Assembly: GCA_029891345.1 (NCBI GenBank)
Contig: CM057002.1
Coordinates: 19,296,295-19,360,294, forward strand
Length of the DNA stretch: 64,000 nucleotides
Origin: Dryococelus australis
Lineage: Eukaryota; Arthropoda; Insecta; Phasmatodea; Phasmatidae
Direction: 5' to 3'
Below, in pieces: positions 1 through 12,904 of the stretch. Position 1 is the first letter of the stretch. Each line of letters starts with the position of its first letter. The notes under the pieces are model-generated. The model saw only the letters and a program-made list of their open reading frames with translations, was not told where the DNA came from and did no database searches. The translations under genes were made by a program, and so were the position numbers.

Positions 1-964
1 GAATACACAGTGGTGTTGTTTATATAGCGTTTTATAAAGAAAATGTAATACACATAATTTTCTTCAATATTCAAAAATTTTATTCTATATAATTTTTAAA
101 AATATTTTTGCATAAAATACATTGACGTTACCTGTAATATTATAAACATTAATTCGCATAACTATACACTGGAACATATGTAATACTTCCCCTCATTTGC
201 CTTGCGACGAACTGGAAATAAACCACATGTGGTAACTCGTCACTGCTGCGATTTATTGAGTTACATTCTTACATCGCCATAGGAGAAAACTTACATTTGG
301 TGCTGCTTACGAACCCATCAGCTCCAGTGATACTGTGGAAAGACATGTGGTCACATAAAATAAATTAAGTGCAATTTAAGCCTACCTGGGCGATGCAAGC
401 ACTGGGTCGGTGCAAGGGGTGGTAAAGTCTCGGGCAGCTGAAAAACGAAAAAGGTTCCGGTATACTAAATAACTATTGTAGTGAAATGATTAGTCCAACA
501 TGGTGATGGCTGCCCGAGCGTGCGAAACACGAGCCCCGACGTGATGCGGCACACCCCTCGAAAAGACGAAGGACTACTGAAATTTCTCTGTGCAGCGTGC
601 CTGCTGGCTTGGTGGGCAGGCACCCAACGCGACACTACTTCCTTGCACACAATTTTTTGCAAATTTGACACGTACCATGCATGCCAGTTGTTATGCATTA
701 ATTCAAAAATTAACCCTGTAAATGATATGCTTTATAACAAAACATTGCACTGTGTGGATGATATGGAGATGAAAAACACATGAATGAACATTACAAAAAA
801 TTACAAAAAGACACTTTGAAAACACTGAGGGCTTTATTAGTTGTGTCCCCTTGTGTGAACTTGCCTTGCCCTTTAATTGCACAAATTTATTAAACAGAAA
901 TTTTACAGGGTTTACCTTCAGATTCCTGCACCATGTGCACGATGGTCGCAGCTCGCTCTGCTCT

Positions 965-1065
965 GCACTTGCATTGTCCCTTGGCACACTGCACTGCACT
1001 TGCATCGTCCTTGCAACACTGAACTATACTTGCATCGTCCCTTGCAACACTGCACTGCCCTTGCA
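965..1065. repeat. 31-bp minisatellite, about 3.3 units
   Basis: Three consecutive 31-bp units start at 965, 996 and 1027, followed by a partial unit. Each carries CTTGCATCGTCC or a close variant followed by TTGCAACACTG. Units differ by a few substitutions and one-base indels, so this is a modestly old tandem duplication. The overlapping open frames at 851-1150 are by-products of the repeat. Confidence 0.8.
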
Positions 1066-4000
1066 GTGGGCACACTTCATAGTGAACTACGTGGGTACAT
1101 GGATCACAGTAATCCTGTACCATTTTGGAAAACTAACTAGTACATCGTAATGCCCATATTAAACACAATCAGAATATAGCAAGTAGCTAATTAAGTATGC
1201 AGAAAAAGAAATGACTAACATTGACTTGTTGACACCAGCAATGCTATGTGCCATGCTCGAACTATGCAGAATTATATTACTTTTAAATTTTATTTAAATA
1301 CTTATAATATTATATTGCAAATGAGAATCATACAATATGCTTTAAAACTAATAAATGTCAATTACGTGTTTGTTACTCTTTCAGTTCAAAAAGAGATCAA
1401 GTTCACAAAAATAATTTTCAATACAATTACTGTGTAGTAATTACTAAACCTTTTTATATTTTTCAGTGTAAGTACTTTGCCTAATGTGCAAAATGCATGT
1501 TCCTCATACAGTGTTATGTTCCACATCATTCATTTTTAAAATAATGCTAGTGACTTTTTGTACTGGTACGGCATTGGTCCCCGCATAATAGGTTAAGAAT
1601 AGGTGGATCCCCGTTAAATATAAACTGACTAAACACGTCAACGAAAGTGAGGTTACAGTGCCACGGCAATCCAAAGTGGTTTAAATAAAATTTATTATGA
1701 CAACTTCTGTAATGAATATTTTTGAGTAATATGAAAGTATTTGTTTTTCATCCCATCTCATCACCTTTTACTATAAAGGTAAGTACTTTCTCCCATTAAT
1801 AGTCGTGTAGGTGTTCTTCTGTAGCCACCATCGATGATTGTTAGAATTTTTGGACATCGCTATTGAATTTTTTATTATTTTTTAAATTTTAAATTACATT
1901 ATTCTATGAGTCCAACTTAATGGACTTGTTCCTAGGAACAAAATACATATTCAAGAATTATTAATTTAAAAATCAACAATTTAATAATTATTAATTAAAA
2001 TACCAATTGTCAATTATCAATAATATTAATAATTATGGCACCACATTCCACATTACTAATTTCCACTCACTTCCTTTACTCAGGAGATGATAGTAATATT
2101 TCAGTAATTACTTCTAAAACAAAGACAAACAAATTCAAGAAAATAAAGGAATACACAAAAAACTGCAACTGTGTAAGTATAAGAAGAGCAAATATTGTAA
2201 TAACAGGTCATCTCATTTTAATTTTATATGTCTACTGTCAATTTTAATAAGTTTATAGATGCATCCTTTACTTTATTATTACAAAATTTACTCAAAATTA
2301 ATTATAAACCAAACACATGGTACATAAACATCAAGTAACAAAACACATGCAAGGAGACTTCTGTAAAATGAAGTGAATATTGTGAGAGATTTATAACTAC
2401 TTACTTTCCTAGGTACTGTTGCCATAGTTTTTCTTTAGTTTATATTTGAATAATGATTTATTTTTGGTGTTTTCTCATGTCTGAGTTCATGCCATTATAT
2501 TATTTTGACAGCATGTATTTAAGACCCTTACTCGCAAATCTTTAGGTATTTGTTCTATTTATCTGTAGCTTCTGTTCACTTCTTGTGTAATGGGCATCAA
2601 CGAATGGAATGGGCATTTATATCAGTATCGAATTCATAAATAAGGTTGCTCTGTATTTGTTTACTGAATATTTTATAGGCATTCACTTTCTATTAACATC
2701 TTCAAACATTGTATTCTCTGCTCTCTATACATATTCTCTAAAAAATGTTTTTGATTGGTACTCACAAATATGCTATACTGCTCTAATTTGAATTGGTTTC
2801 TATGCTTCTAAGTTTCTGTTAGTTACATGTTCCCCAAATGCATACCATATACAGAAGGTGACAGTGTAGGATAGTATAATAAATATCTTTAAGTATGTTG
2901 GCTGTAACGTATTGTCTAGCACTCCACATGACTGCAGCAGCTGGTTATATATGTTTTATAATACTATTTATTTGATTGTTCCAAGAGAGGTTTTGATCTA
3001 TTATCAGCCAGGAATTATGCATTATTTACTCTCGGTATTGGTTTATTATTAAAAAATATGTGTCCTGTGGGAGGTGGGGAAGGGGGGGGGGGGGGGTTGT
3101 TTATTAAAAATTAAACTTGACTGCCATACAATATGGTTCTATTGGACAAATATAGGCCAACAAAAGATTAATCATATTTTATAAAGCCAGTCTGAATTCA
3201 ATTTCTGTAAGAAATTTGTATAAAAAATTCATGGGAAAACAAGCTCCAAAAAGGTCAACGTATTATTCCTCCAAATTTAACAATATTCAGCAAAATGATA
3301 GTATTTTAAGAAAGACAGATGTGATTATTTTATGGCTAAGTGAGCCCCAAAATCCAACACATATTTTAAGTTATCTAGAACCTTGTTACAAGGTGTGTAC
3401 CTCTGGGGGAAAAAAATAAACTCCCATTTAAAAACATTTAAAATTTGATTTTCTCATTGCTCACATTATATTGGAATTTCTTTTAAAATATTCAAAATTT
3501 TCCTTTCTTTTCAATTTACGATTTAAGCAATCTCAAATTGGTAAAATCTTTAATCGCCAACATGTTGCCTGACACCTATCTCAGGACACCAAATATGCCT
3601 GCCTTATTTTTGCAATTAGGGCTATGCAGAAATTTATTGTTTGAGAATCATTACTTAACTGGCAGGGTGCTGGGTGAGATCGTACTCACATGTACACAAA
3701 CACAAAGTAATTACCCCTAGGAGGGGTGTTCAGCAACAGCTGACTAATAGAAAATTGGATGGCCATATAAGGAAATGTCTGTCGAGGGCACGCATTGCCC
3801 TCTAGAGGGGCTCCGCCAATACAGTCCAATCAGTATTCTGGGTCAGAAATATGTCCAAATATTGGTAACACACATGATTCCACGTAACTAAACTTCCGCT
3901 GTTCAGCCAGGATGCAAGATGTGATGTCACAAAGTGTGCTTTCTTTGCTGAGCGTCAGGTATCCAGCTCACTGGCCAGCTGGTGGGTGATGCCATTGGAG

Positions 4001-5022
4001 TAGTTCAGCAAAATGCTACACGATTTGCGCACAGTGGCTCTCAGCAATCTCGTGCTTGGCAGTAACGCTCTAAGCGAGCGCATTATATGTTAAATGGTCG
4101 GACCTCTGTTTATCACCCGCCCGGCAGGCAGCAAGCAGTGCTGAATGCAGAGCATTAATCAGGGCTGTGATGTGGTCAGGTACCAAGGGACAGCAGGTAC
4201 ATGGTGGAGGATACGTCTTTCCCAACATTTTCGGCCAGGTTGACAAAGTAGTTTTTGTGTAGATCAATGGTAAATTTTTCAAGCACCCCATGCTCAAAAT
4301 ACATACATTTATGGGTGAAAAATGTGTGCTGTATCACGAAATCTTAAGGTTGAATGGAAAATTTCCTTCAACGATAGATTGGTTTATGATTTCTACAGTC
4401 ATGGGACTTACTGTATGCACTATTTTCTTCAGTATTTTGCTTGACATATTGTCATACCCAGTGCTGTTTTTATTTTTCATGCATTTTATAATATTTATTA
4501 ATTCTTGCAGGACTGTGGGTTTCAGAAATAAGGATTTTTTTTAGTGTCATTTTGTTTGTGTACCCTTTGACCGTTTGTCGAGTTTACTGGACATGCCGAT
4601 TCTGGATACTTCTTATTTTTAAGAATTTGTAATCATGTTTATTCACACATTTCGTTGTTTTTCCAGATTTATTGTATTTATGGCTGTACAGGTTTCGTTC
4701 TTAGGCCAGGCGCATTTTACTTTTAAATCTTAAGGAAAAAAATAATTTGTTTTGTGGATGTAGTTAATAGAGCTGTAGGGAAATTGCCACATTCCTTGTT
4801 GACAACACTGCTTTTGAATTATAACTAGCTCCCAAACGCGTGGAAATCTACGATGGGAATTGAAGTGAATATAATCATATACAAAAACGAACTTTTCGAA
4901 CAGGAAAAATTTTGTGGTTAATTTTTTCTAAACATATTGCATTGATTTAGTTCACTGGTGATTGCTGTAAGGACCCTTTCCAATAAAGCTCCCTGATTAT
5001 TATTTAGTGAATAGAGTGCTGT

Positions 5023-5026
5023 AAAA
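5023..5026 (-). terminator. Pol III T-tract downstream of tRNA-Arg
   Basis: On the minus strand the first run of four T residues lies 12 bases beyond the 3' end of the tRNA gene (AAAA on the + strand at 5023-5026). This is the usual minimal RNA polymerase III termination signal. It supports an intact transcription unit rather than a tRNA-derived repeat. Confidence 0.6.
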
Positions 5027-5038
5027 TAACTATCTTGT

Positions 5039-5110
5039 ACCCCTGGTGGGACTCGAACCCACAATCCCCGGTTTAGGAGACCGATGCCTTATCCATTAGG
5101 CCACAGGGGC
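5039..5110 (-). tRNA. tRNA-Arg (anticodon CCT)
   Basis: The reverse complement folds into a complete 72-nt cloverleaf. The 7-bp acceptor stem pairs GCCCCTG with CAGGGGT, with one terminal G-U pair. The D arm is GCCT/AGGC. The anticodon stem TCGGT/ACCGG encloses the loop CTCCTAA, giving anticodon CCT, which reads AGG (Arg). The variable loop has 5 nt and the T arm is GTGGG-TTCGAGT-CCCAC. There is no intron. The internal A box and the B box GGTTCGAGTCC look intact, and a T4 terminator follows. Sequence and structure match the conserved animal tRNA-Arg-CCT. It is transcribed away from Lasp, with its 5' end about 745 bp upstream of the Lasp start codon. Confidence 0.97.
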
Positions 5111-5639
5111 TTCGTAGTAACGTTAGCTATATTTGTAAATTCAATGGAATTGTATAATTCAATTGATTGTTAATATTTCAATTATGTGATAACTTGAACG
5201 TGTAATATTACATATAATTTTTTCCTTTTTGGAGTAGTTTCGTAAACAGTTATGTGTTGCCATCTAGTACCTAATAAAACAATCTACGATGCATGTCGTA
5301 GAAGTTTCTCAATTCAGTTATATTAATCTGTAAGATTTTGCTTTTTGCAGTTGTAACTGAGTAGATTACTCAAAAAATATACATATTATAAAGCCCGTAA
5401 CTTCCTTGTTATTGAACACAATACAGAATGTATTTTATATTAGTAGGTGACGTAATTTATATTTGGATATAGTGCAATAATTTGGATTAGGCGTCATTAC
5501 AATAATATCTACAAAATTTTACTACTACAGGATGTTATTTATTTTTTTAAACTTTTTTTTTGCATTTACGAATAACGGAATTATTTTGACTTTTAACGTC
5601 TCCCCTCTACTTAGCATCACTGCTTTCACTTTCCGAAGC

Positions 5640-5855
5640 AGTACAGTTTAGAAACTTCCGTCCAGAGTCGCCGCTGTTAGCGCTAGCTTAACTTGTTGAT
5701 TTGTGTGGACGCGAGCGAGAGAGTGTTGGTCGTGTGCCCGCGACGGTGTCCGTTTGTGTGTCCGAACAGTAAACTTTATCGTCGAGTGAAATTATTTATG
5801 TTTTTCATTTGATTCTTTTTAATTACGGATCATTTTTGTCTTTAATATCGTTAAC
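5640..5855 (+). promoter_or_regulatory. Candidate Lasp promoter and 5' leader
   Basis: Immediately upstream of the Lasp start codon is a local GC- and CpG-rich patch (about 5640-5785, with several GCG and ACG steps) in otherwise AT-rich, CpG-poor DNA. It is followed by a T-rich leader. No TATA box is evident at a convincing distance. The exact transcription start cannot be read from sequence. The position directly 5' of a confident first coding exon, plus the CpG peak, suggests a CpG-type promoter. This is inference. Confidence 0.45.
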
Positions 5856-5924
5856 ATGAGCAAAAAGTGTTCAAGGTGTGAGAAAACTGTGTATCCAATA
5901 GAGGAACTAAAGTGCCTTGATAAG
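5856..5924 (+). CDS. Lasp: Lasp, LIM and SH3 domain protein, coding exon 1
   Basis: This exon encodes 23 residues beginning MSKKCSRCEKTVYPIEELKC, the start of a Lasp-type LIM domain. The first two zinc ligands are Cys5 and Cys8. ATG 5856 is chosen because an in-frame TAA lies 33 bases upstream (5820-5822) and because the motif starts at the residue usual for the family. The exon ends at codon 23 (AAG) and is followed by a consensus donor GTAAGT at 5925, phase 0. Lasp proteins carry one LIM domain, nebulin-like actin-binding repeats and a C-terminal SH3 domain, and act at actin-rich sites such as focal adhesions and muscle Z-lines. Only the LIM part lies in this window. The match to insect Lasp N-termini is very strong. 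Other LIM families (Crp/Mlp, prickle, paxillin) differ in the YPIEELKCLDK stretch. Confidence 0.93.
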
Positions 5925-7096
5925 GTAAGTCATGGTACATTATCAACCAAATGAGAGTATTTTAATTTTGTGGTTGTGGAATGGTTATGTTTGCGTATGG
6001 GATTCGACACTTTGTCAATTACGAACTTCAAACCCGGAATGTACACAAAATGCCTTTTGTTGTATTACGTTTTTTTAAAAATAGGATTGTTCTTGAAGCA
6101 CTAAAATATTTATTTGGCAACATGTTAAAAAGAAAGAATTTCAAGATTATGTTGATTAGTGCTGAACACTTTGTAAACATTACACCAACATTTTCACTTG
6201 TAATAGGCTACAGTATTAAGTACCTAATTTCAGTAATTAAAGAGCATAATTAACTAACACAATTAACTAACACTTAATAACACGTGGAATTAAACTAAAT
6301 GTAGCAACTCACTTCGGTCGGAATTTTGAAAGCGCACTAAGAATAACAAATTCAGGCACCATTGCATGAAAAATAGAGAGGCTTGTAAACAGTTAACTAT
6401 TTCATACAATATTTTAACTTTACCATGCGTATATGTTAACTCTATACTTAAATTTATCTTACGTACGGGCATGAAACAAACAACAAAAATAATCTGTGCT
6501 ACCCACGAAATAATTTTAACCATACCAGGATGGTGCTGTATAAAATTTTGTAACAAGTTTCGTGAATAAAATGCTATTACACCAAAATCGAAGTTAATTT
6601 TATTTTGTGACTGAATATAAAGCTTTTGAATAAGTAGTTTGTTTCATCTTTAAGTACGTGTGTATATTATAAGATTAGGGTAGCCTAGGTAATTATAGGC
6701 TTACAAGATTGTTTTGGTTATGTTTCTTATATCTTGGGTCTATAAGCTGATGTCAGAATCCACGGAAACTAAAGATAAATAAATAAGTGAAGACATACGC
6801 AATTACAGCCTGTTCAGTTATTATGTTTAGAACAAAACTTCAGACTGGAGTAAAAACGTAGCAATCGTGGATCGAACATGGACTTAAATTTGCATTTAAA
6901 GTAAAATTTTCAATCTATATTGACATTTAAACAAGAGCTAAGATGAAGTGAACATGAACCGAAAGCTGAGTAGGGACATATTTTTGCAACTGCATGAACT
7001 GGAAAAGAAGCTATAGGTACTCGAAAAATAAACATATGGTAGTTAATCTGTTTGTTTAAAAATAATCTCTGTAATTATTTAGAATAGAGGCTGTTC

Positions 7097-7857
7097 TGGG
7101 AAAAAAATTTATCGTGGAAAGTGGTATAATTCCACTCTACTAATTACACATAACACAAATATACTAGCGGCATCAACATTTGACCAATAGAAAACCCAAA
7201 AACGATAGTGGGGAGGGCTGTGAAGATCAGGGAAATTGTATGGTAAAAAAATACAAAACAAGTACATTTTCATTATAAACTTTTACCCCTGAATTTCCCT
7301 CCAGTTTATAGCCCTCCCCACTATAGTACTTCCAAATTGTATTGGTAACATTGTCAACTTAGGTCATGTTCAATTCAATTTTTTTTGCATGTATACATGT
7401 TTTAATGTGACAACATTACAGTAATATTACAAATAGTACAAAAATATATTAAATTGCAAAACACATGCACTTTATTTCTGAGTGCAAATGGGTTACACAT
7501 GACAATAATTTATTGGGAAACTCCCTGCTTCACTGGTGCGTGATGCTTCGCATTGCCACCTAAAAAAATATTGCTGGCATGCCCTGAATCACTGTTTTGA
7601 GGATTTACTCCCCTGCTGGGACTCTGGCTTGGTGCATAATGTTTTGCAATGTAACATATTTTCTGGAATAAATATTGCATTATGTAGGTACATATGTTTC
7701 ACTGGTTTTACTCCACAATTTACCTGGTGTTCATAACCGTCCCCACTATAGTTTTTCGTTCTTCTATTGGTCAAATGTTGATGTACCTAGTAAATTTGTG
7801 TTCTCTGTAATTTGTGGAGTGGAGTTATACCACTTTCCAAGATTTTTTTCCCAAAAA
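7097..7857. mobile_element. Inverted-repeat (foldback/MITE-like) element, about 760 bp
   Basis: The two ends are inverted copies of about 120 bp. GGAAAGTGGTATAA, TCAACATTTGACCAATAGAA and TAGTGGGGA recur in reverse complement near 7115-7210 and 7735-7845. A third partial arm at about 7290-7350 (CCCTCCCCACTATAGTACTT) makes the interior composite, as if a smaller palindromic copy were embedded. No transposase frame is present. A clear target duplication was not found, so the superfamily is undetermined and the ends are approximate. Confidence 0.65.
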
Positions 7858-8185
7858 ATTAATTTCATATAGTTAATACTCACCTAATCACTCACCATTC
7901 ATATGGTGTATGTAAATACGCACACTACATCCAGCCATTTGACCACACTACACATACACACACTAATCACCGCACATATAGGCCTATTATAATTTAACTT
8001 TTCCCTTGCTGTAATAGCATAGAAACACTTGTAATTCAACACTTCAAACAACATGAATTGCAATAAAAAATGCATTAAAGCACTCATAAATCTGAAACCT
8101 ACGACACAACACAAATCAAACCACTAGTAATGTCCGTTGTCCATCCGGTGATTTCCAGTCCACTTGTCAACCAACACTCAGCCTA

Positions 8186-8920
8186 CATGTACATACACTC
8201 ACAATTAGGCTGCTGCCCGGTGGCGAGTTCTCTCAATTCTCCTTCACCGAACCAACTCCTTTTCCACTCCCTTCTTAAATTTACCAACCCCTCTCACAGA
8301 TACCAATTCCTCCCTCAACACATTCCACTCCCTCAGACCTCACAAGCATGGACTGCCTACCCCGCTCCGTTCTCCTCCACACCCTCTGAAACTTCTCACT
8401 GTTGTTTCCTCTTCCTCTAAACACCCTCTTACTTAGTTTGCAGTGTAGCCCTCCCCATCCTCCCTCTTCATTCACCATCCTGTACATCCTAACTAACCGT
8501 TCAACCTTCCTCCTGTCCTTCAATGAGCTCCACCCTATTTCTTTCATCATCACTGATGGCCTATAGTTCCCTTCTTCCTCACCATCTTGCTGCTGCCTTC
8601 TCCACCTACCCTTCACCCATCTTGCTGCCTTTCTCTGCACCTTTTCAAGTTCTCGCACCTCCACATACGGGTCCCATACTGCTGCAGTATATTCTAACAT
8701 TGTCCGTACCATTGTGCCATACGCCTTCCCCTTCCCAGCATACCCAGAGCCCTTCTTCCCTTAGCAACCACGCTCTCTACCTGTTTTTTTCCACCTGAGG
8801 TCTCCCTGCAGTACAATCCCTAGATACTTATATTCTGCTGCTTCTTCTATCTCTTGTCCCTCCCATGTCCCTGCTTATCATCTTATTCCTTGTGAACGTC
8901 ACTACCTTAGTTTTTCTTGG
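8186..8920 (-). mobile_element. CR1-like LINE, 5'-truncated 3' fragment
   Basis: On the minus strand this matches the last 740 bp or so of the LINE at 19630-24105. It starts inside the reverse-transcriptase region (KTKVV equivalent) and runs through the C-terminal region (MLEYTAAVWDPYVE, ARWVKGRWRRQQQDGEEEG) to the same 3' end, GTAGCCTAATTGTGAG followed by a TGTATGTACATG-type tail. A deletion of about 30 bp relative to the other copies lies near 8730. 5' truncation is typical of LINE insertion by target-primed reverse transcription. It is inactive. Confidence 0.9.
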
Positions 8921-9589
8921 ACGCACAGTGCAAAAAAATAATAACATGGCATTATACATTGTCTCTTATATAAACACTGTCTCTGAATGGTGCTCTGTAT
9001 CATCTACGATATGTATATTTATTGTACTAGTAATACGTTTTATCCTTTCGTCAATATAGACCAGGTAAGTCTTGAATAATTCATCAAAATTACATGTCCC
9101 GACACTGCTGCGTGCCTGTGTTTTTTACCTGTATAACCGCAGCGCTATAAATATACCCCAATAACTTATGTTTTACACATTAAATATTCATTGCAAACTG
9201 TATTCATATTTGTAAAGCAATTTAGCGACCCGATATAAATATATTCTACATAAATTATAGATATTTTATAGTATGAATACAGCAATCTTAGTAACCCTCC
9301 TCCCATCACATTTTTTTTTTACAGAAAACTAATTGAAACCCCTCCAAAATTCCTAGTAATTATGATTACTATTAATCATATCTAACATATCCAGGTATTA
9401 TTTTTCTCGTTTTCGAAAATGTCTGTATTCTGAATAATTACAGTTTGAACATATGTTAGTCATACATGTTTTCAAACCCTGTTGATATATTTTCATAAAA
9501 CGTAGTCTATGTGAAGGCTAATGATGTGCTAAATTTCCTTCAAATCTGAGGTGGTGAGGTAAAATTTTTATTATAACTGTGTTGATTTG

Positions 9590-10800
9590 ACATGGAATGA
9601 CCCTGCACATGGTGACTGATATGTGGTGTTGCCCCATCTTGGATAAAGACTGTTCACGATAAAGAGAACACTTGAAATCAACCTTAGAAAACGTCTCTGT
9701 CTCCATATATTTTAACGGGCGGCGCACTGAGTGGCATGCGTCCAGTAAAGGTGGTAATGATGGATGGAAAGTAGTTCCATATCTTAACGTTGAATATAAA
9801 GTGTGAGGTAACCATTTGTGATAACTTAAATTACTTCTTTCACTTTTTATTGTTTTTTTTAATGCATCAAAGTGAAAAATGGGCCAGATTTGTAGGGCTT
9901 AACACATTTACTTTTCCAATAATCCCACAGTTTCACCTGACCGACACATGAATAAAGTTATGAGGCATATGACAATGTTAATTTTACATTAGGTGGAAAA
10001 ATACATAAAGTGCATACAAGTAGTTCTCAAGCAGGGTTTCAAAAGTGCTCTTTTTACTTTGAACGTCCTATTAACACAGTCACTTTCTTGCAGAGCAGGT
10101 ATCACATGCTGCTCAATGATGTCTTGGTAACTTGCAAACGTTACAATGCACCGTACAGGTCCTTGGGGTGTAATCCTCTCAAAGAAATGCGGATCAAGAA
10201 TATAGGTGCAGTTGCGTATGCAGAGTAATGGCTGTTCATGAATAACATGTGGATTAGTAGACCTCCACGTGCAACAGTTCTGCGTATTCTCTGCCCTTTT
10301 GAACATAAAATGTGACTCGGTCAGCCCATAGAATATTCACCAGCAACATGTCATCCACTTCCATCCGTGCCAAAAACTCAAGGGCAAAGTCATGGCATTG
10401 CTGCAGATCATGAGGTTTCATTTGGTGCACAATCGTAATGTTATAGGGATACCAGTGTACAATGTGCTGCAGAATCTTACGAAGTGTTGACCATGGGATA
10501 GACAGTTCACGTGACACCATTCGAGCACAGGTTGTGGAATATGGGGCATGTGCAGCATGGTCAGACACAGCAACTTCAACAACCTTATTCGGGATGCGGC
10601 GCCTTCCTCTCCCTGGTGCCACTCCCAAATCACTGGTGGCCTAAAATTCTTTTCATCTTTAACCTATTTGTTGACTTGGGTCCCCACCGTATTTCTTTCA
10701 GCCGGCGATGTTCCCTCAATGCATCACTGCTATTGCTGCCATTCTAGTAAAATACTTCACAAACAGTGCACTGTCTCTCTGCAATAGTTGTACTGTGTTC
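9590..10800 (-). pseudogene. Mariner-like transposase fossil (split by a MITE)
   Basis: Minus-strand pieces match the N-terminal two thirds of an IS630/Tc1/mariner-superfamily transposase common in arthropods. They include a helix-turn-helix and GRGRRRIPN linker, SRELSIPWSTLRKILQHI, WYPYNITIVHQMKPHDLQQ, and FLARMEVDDMLLVNILWADR, where the first catalytic-Asp block (usually W-S-D-E) is degraded. A second piece (NPHVIHEQPLL, TPQGPVRCIVTFASYQDI, HVIPALQESDC) follows after a frame change. Beyond the inserted element 9644-10070, a short IQDGATPHISHHVQ-like block carries the second-Asp region. Several stops and shifts are present and the C-terminus is not recognisable. It is a dead copy with CpG decay typical of this part of the window. 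Terminal repeats were not found. Confidence 0.85.
9644..10070 (+). mobile_element. Family A MITE (copy A1), TA-target, about 427 bp
   Basis: The ends are inverted copies of the family A terminus (consensus TAGGCTGTTCACGGTAAAGT then GAGCACTTTTGAAA). The interior follows the family order: TATATTTTAACGGG, CAGTAAAGGTGGTAATGATG, GGAAAGTAGTTCCATATCTT, TGACCGAC and a short segment near TACAAGTAG. There is no coding capacity. It sits inside the mariner fossil, between the blocks encoding ALQESDC and QDGATPH. TA-bounded termini suggest mobilisation by a Tc1/mariner enzyme. Compared with copies right of 25 kb, several CpGs have become CpA or TpG. Confidence 0.88.
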
Positions 10801-10918
10801 CTCACAGTACTATTACAGTGATTTTGTGTTGTATCAAATGACTGTATCCGCTACCCTTTGTACAGCGCCACATTTTTTCCTGGTGGCGGAAATTGTAACT
10901 AATTTTATTCTAGCACCC

Positions 10919-11085
10919 TTAAGGCTCTCGTCTAAGTACATGGAACTTTTTCCGTGTTGAGGCAGAGAAGCATGGGAGCAATGAGTGTGACACTGCCACG
11001 CGCATAGAGTGCGCCATTGCCACCAAGTGCAAGGCGCACAGTGTTCTAGTCGCACTGCATGTACCTGTGGGACTTTCAGCTGTGA
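10919..11085 (+). mobile_element. TTAA-family element, truncated copy (Y-like)
   Basis: Begins CCTTAAGGCTCTCGTCTA, close to the Y-element terminus at 55921. It continues through the same subterminal core: CTGCCACGCGCAT, GCCATTGCC, AAGTGCAAGGCGCACAGTGT and GGGACTTTCAG. The right half of the family is missing. It is non-coding. Membership rests on this ordered series of short matches. Confidence 0.7.
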
Positions 11086-12904
11086 CATTATTTTATTGGT
11101 GGAAAGTTGATCATTATACTTGTGGTGCACCATCGTCTCGACTTTTAAACTTACCATAAATATGTAAGGTAACTGTAATGAGTCCTGTCCTTGAATTTTT
11201 TGTGTTTGTGAACAACCTCTTCACCTCCTGTCTTTACAATTCTCAATTGTCAAACTTCTTGTTTTGCGGCCCTCCCTCATTCTTCATTTTAAATTTTCCA
11301 TTTATTTACCAACTTTCTTTTCAATGAAATAATATTTCTTATTACAGCTAGTCTACACTACAAGTGCTTTCAAATGTAGTCACCAAATTTCATCCAGGTG
11401 TTGTCTGGTAATTGTAAACAGCAAGAATCTGTCCATAAATTAAAAATGATGTTGCACCAATTATGTTTATTTACTGGACAAAAGTTCAGCATTTATCTTT
11501 ATTCTACAGTGTTCTATATTACAAGAGAGAGCTATACTTGTAGTTTCGAAATAAGTGTCCCATAATAACTGAAATACGGTAAACTAGAAATCTGTAATTC
11601 AACACAGTGTGCGACACAGAGCTTTTAATGGTGTTATTTACATCCTTTGTTTTACCATTGTACATAAATTTCCTCTTCATTCAAAATTTCACATGTGGGG
11701 AAACATGTTGGTGTTTGCCATTGGTTGGCAGGTTTTTTTAAGGGTCTCTACCCTTGCACTAACATGCCGCTGATGTTGAGAATATTAAGCTGTTACGTGC
11801 CAACCACCGCCACTCAACTCTTACATTTCTATGGCATTTTATAACAGGCCCAAAAAAATTATTTTCTAGGGTTGTGCGAATATTCGGCAGGAACCTATAC
11901 GAAAAATGACAACTTTAATTGTTGTTTTGTTAAGAAATTTAGTTGTTTAATGTTGTAACTTAATGAAAATCCTCTATTTCGATGAGTGTTCAGGTGTTTA
12001 ATAAATATTCATTTATTGCACCAAAAAAGGAAATTTTTGTCTGTAAATCTTCCTGTTTGTTTTCCCATTATTTTGTAATTAAAATAACTATATGTCATAG
12101 AAATTTAAATGTAGACAAGAACCCTTGTGGTAAATACTCCATATAAATTTCTTAGTTAATGAATAACTTGCAATAATGTTATGAAATTCATGAAACCTTT
12201 CATTAAGGCTGAGCTCTTACAAAATTCCTTTGTTTCAATTTTACATAAGTTGATAACATTTTTAGTTTTTGTTTTTAAAAAAATTTGCATTTGCGCAACC
12301 CTATTATTTAGGTCTGGGCAGTAGATAGCAGAAATAATTATAAAATGTAATAAATTTTATCTTATGTTAAACACTGAGTCAGTGTATGAGAGTATTTAAA
12401 AAGATGCACAGGTGGTCACAATGTGAGTGACATACTGACAATTTCTATCATTGCAATATTATGATAATTGTGTTATTTTTTGATATAGCTTACAATTATT
12501 TTAAAGTATTTATAACAAAACATTTTTTTATTTTATAGAGAATAACACAGTGACATGTTGAAAACTTAGTGATCATTAGTTGTTTTAGCTTTTAATTGAT
12601 AACTGATGTTAGGTTTGGTAATAATTTTTAGTTTTAATATTTAAAAAATATGATTTAGTTTTATAAGATAGTACCAACATAATTTTTCATGATAAATTAA
12701 TAATGGTGAAACCAAATGAGTAAACTATTAAGAACTCACATTAGCACGGAAAATCTACAGCCTTTTATATTGCAATTAATATGTAGTTACCAAACAATAT
12801 TACTGATTTTCCCCATTTTAACATTTATGCAAAATGTAATATTTACTTATTTAAAGTTGGTACTTAATTAATTTCACATTTATGAAACACATTTAGCACA
12901 GTTA

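Larger units (their letters stand above)
1..5038. other. AT-rich DNA upstream of tRNA and Lasp; no gene recognised
   Basis: Mostly AT-rich sequence. Open frames here are short (under about 100 codons) and lack recognisable motifs or long coding-like composition. It contains a 31-bp minisatellite near 965-1065 and a 15-G run at 3082-3096. A somewhat GC-richer patch at about 3840-4210 shows no recognisable exon or repeat. I see nothing else that can be supported. Confidence 0.6.
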
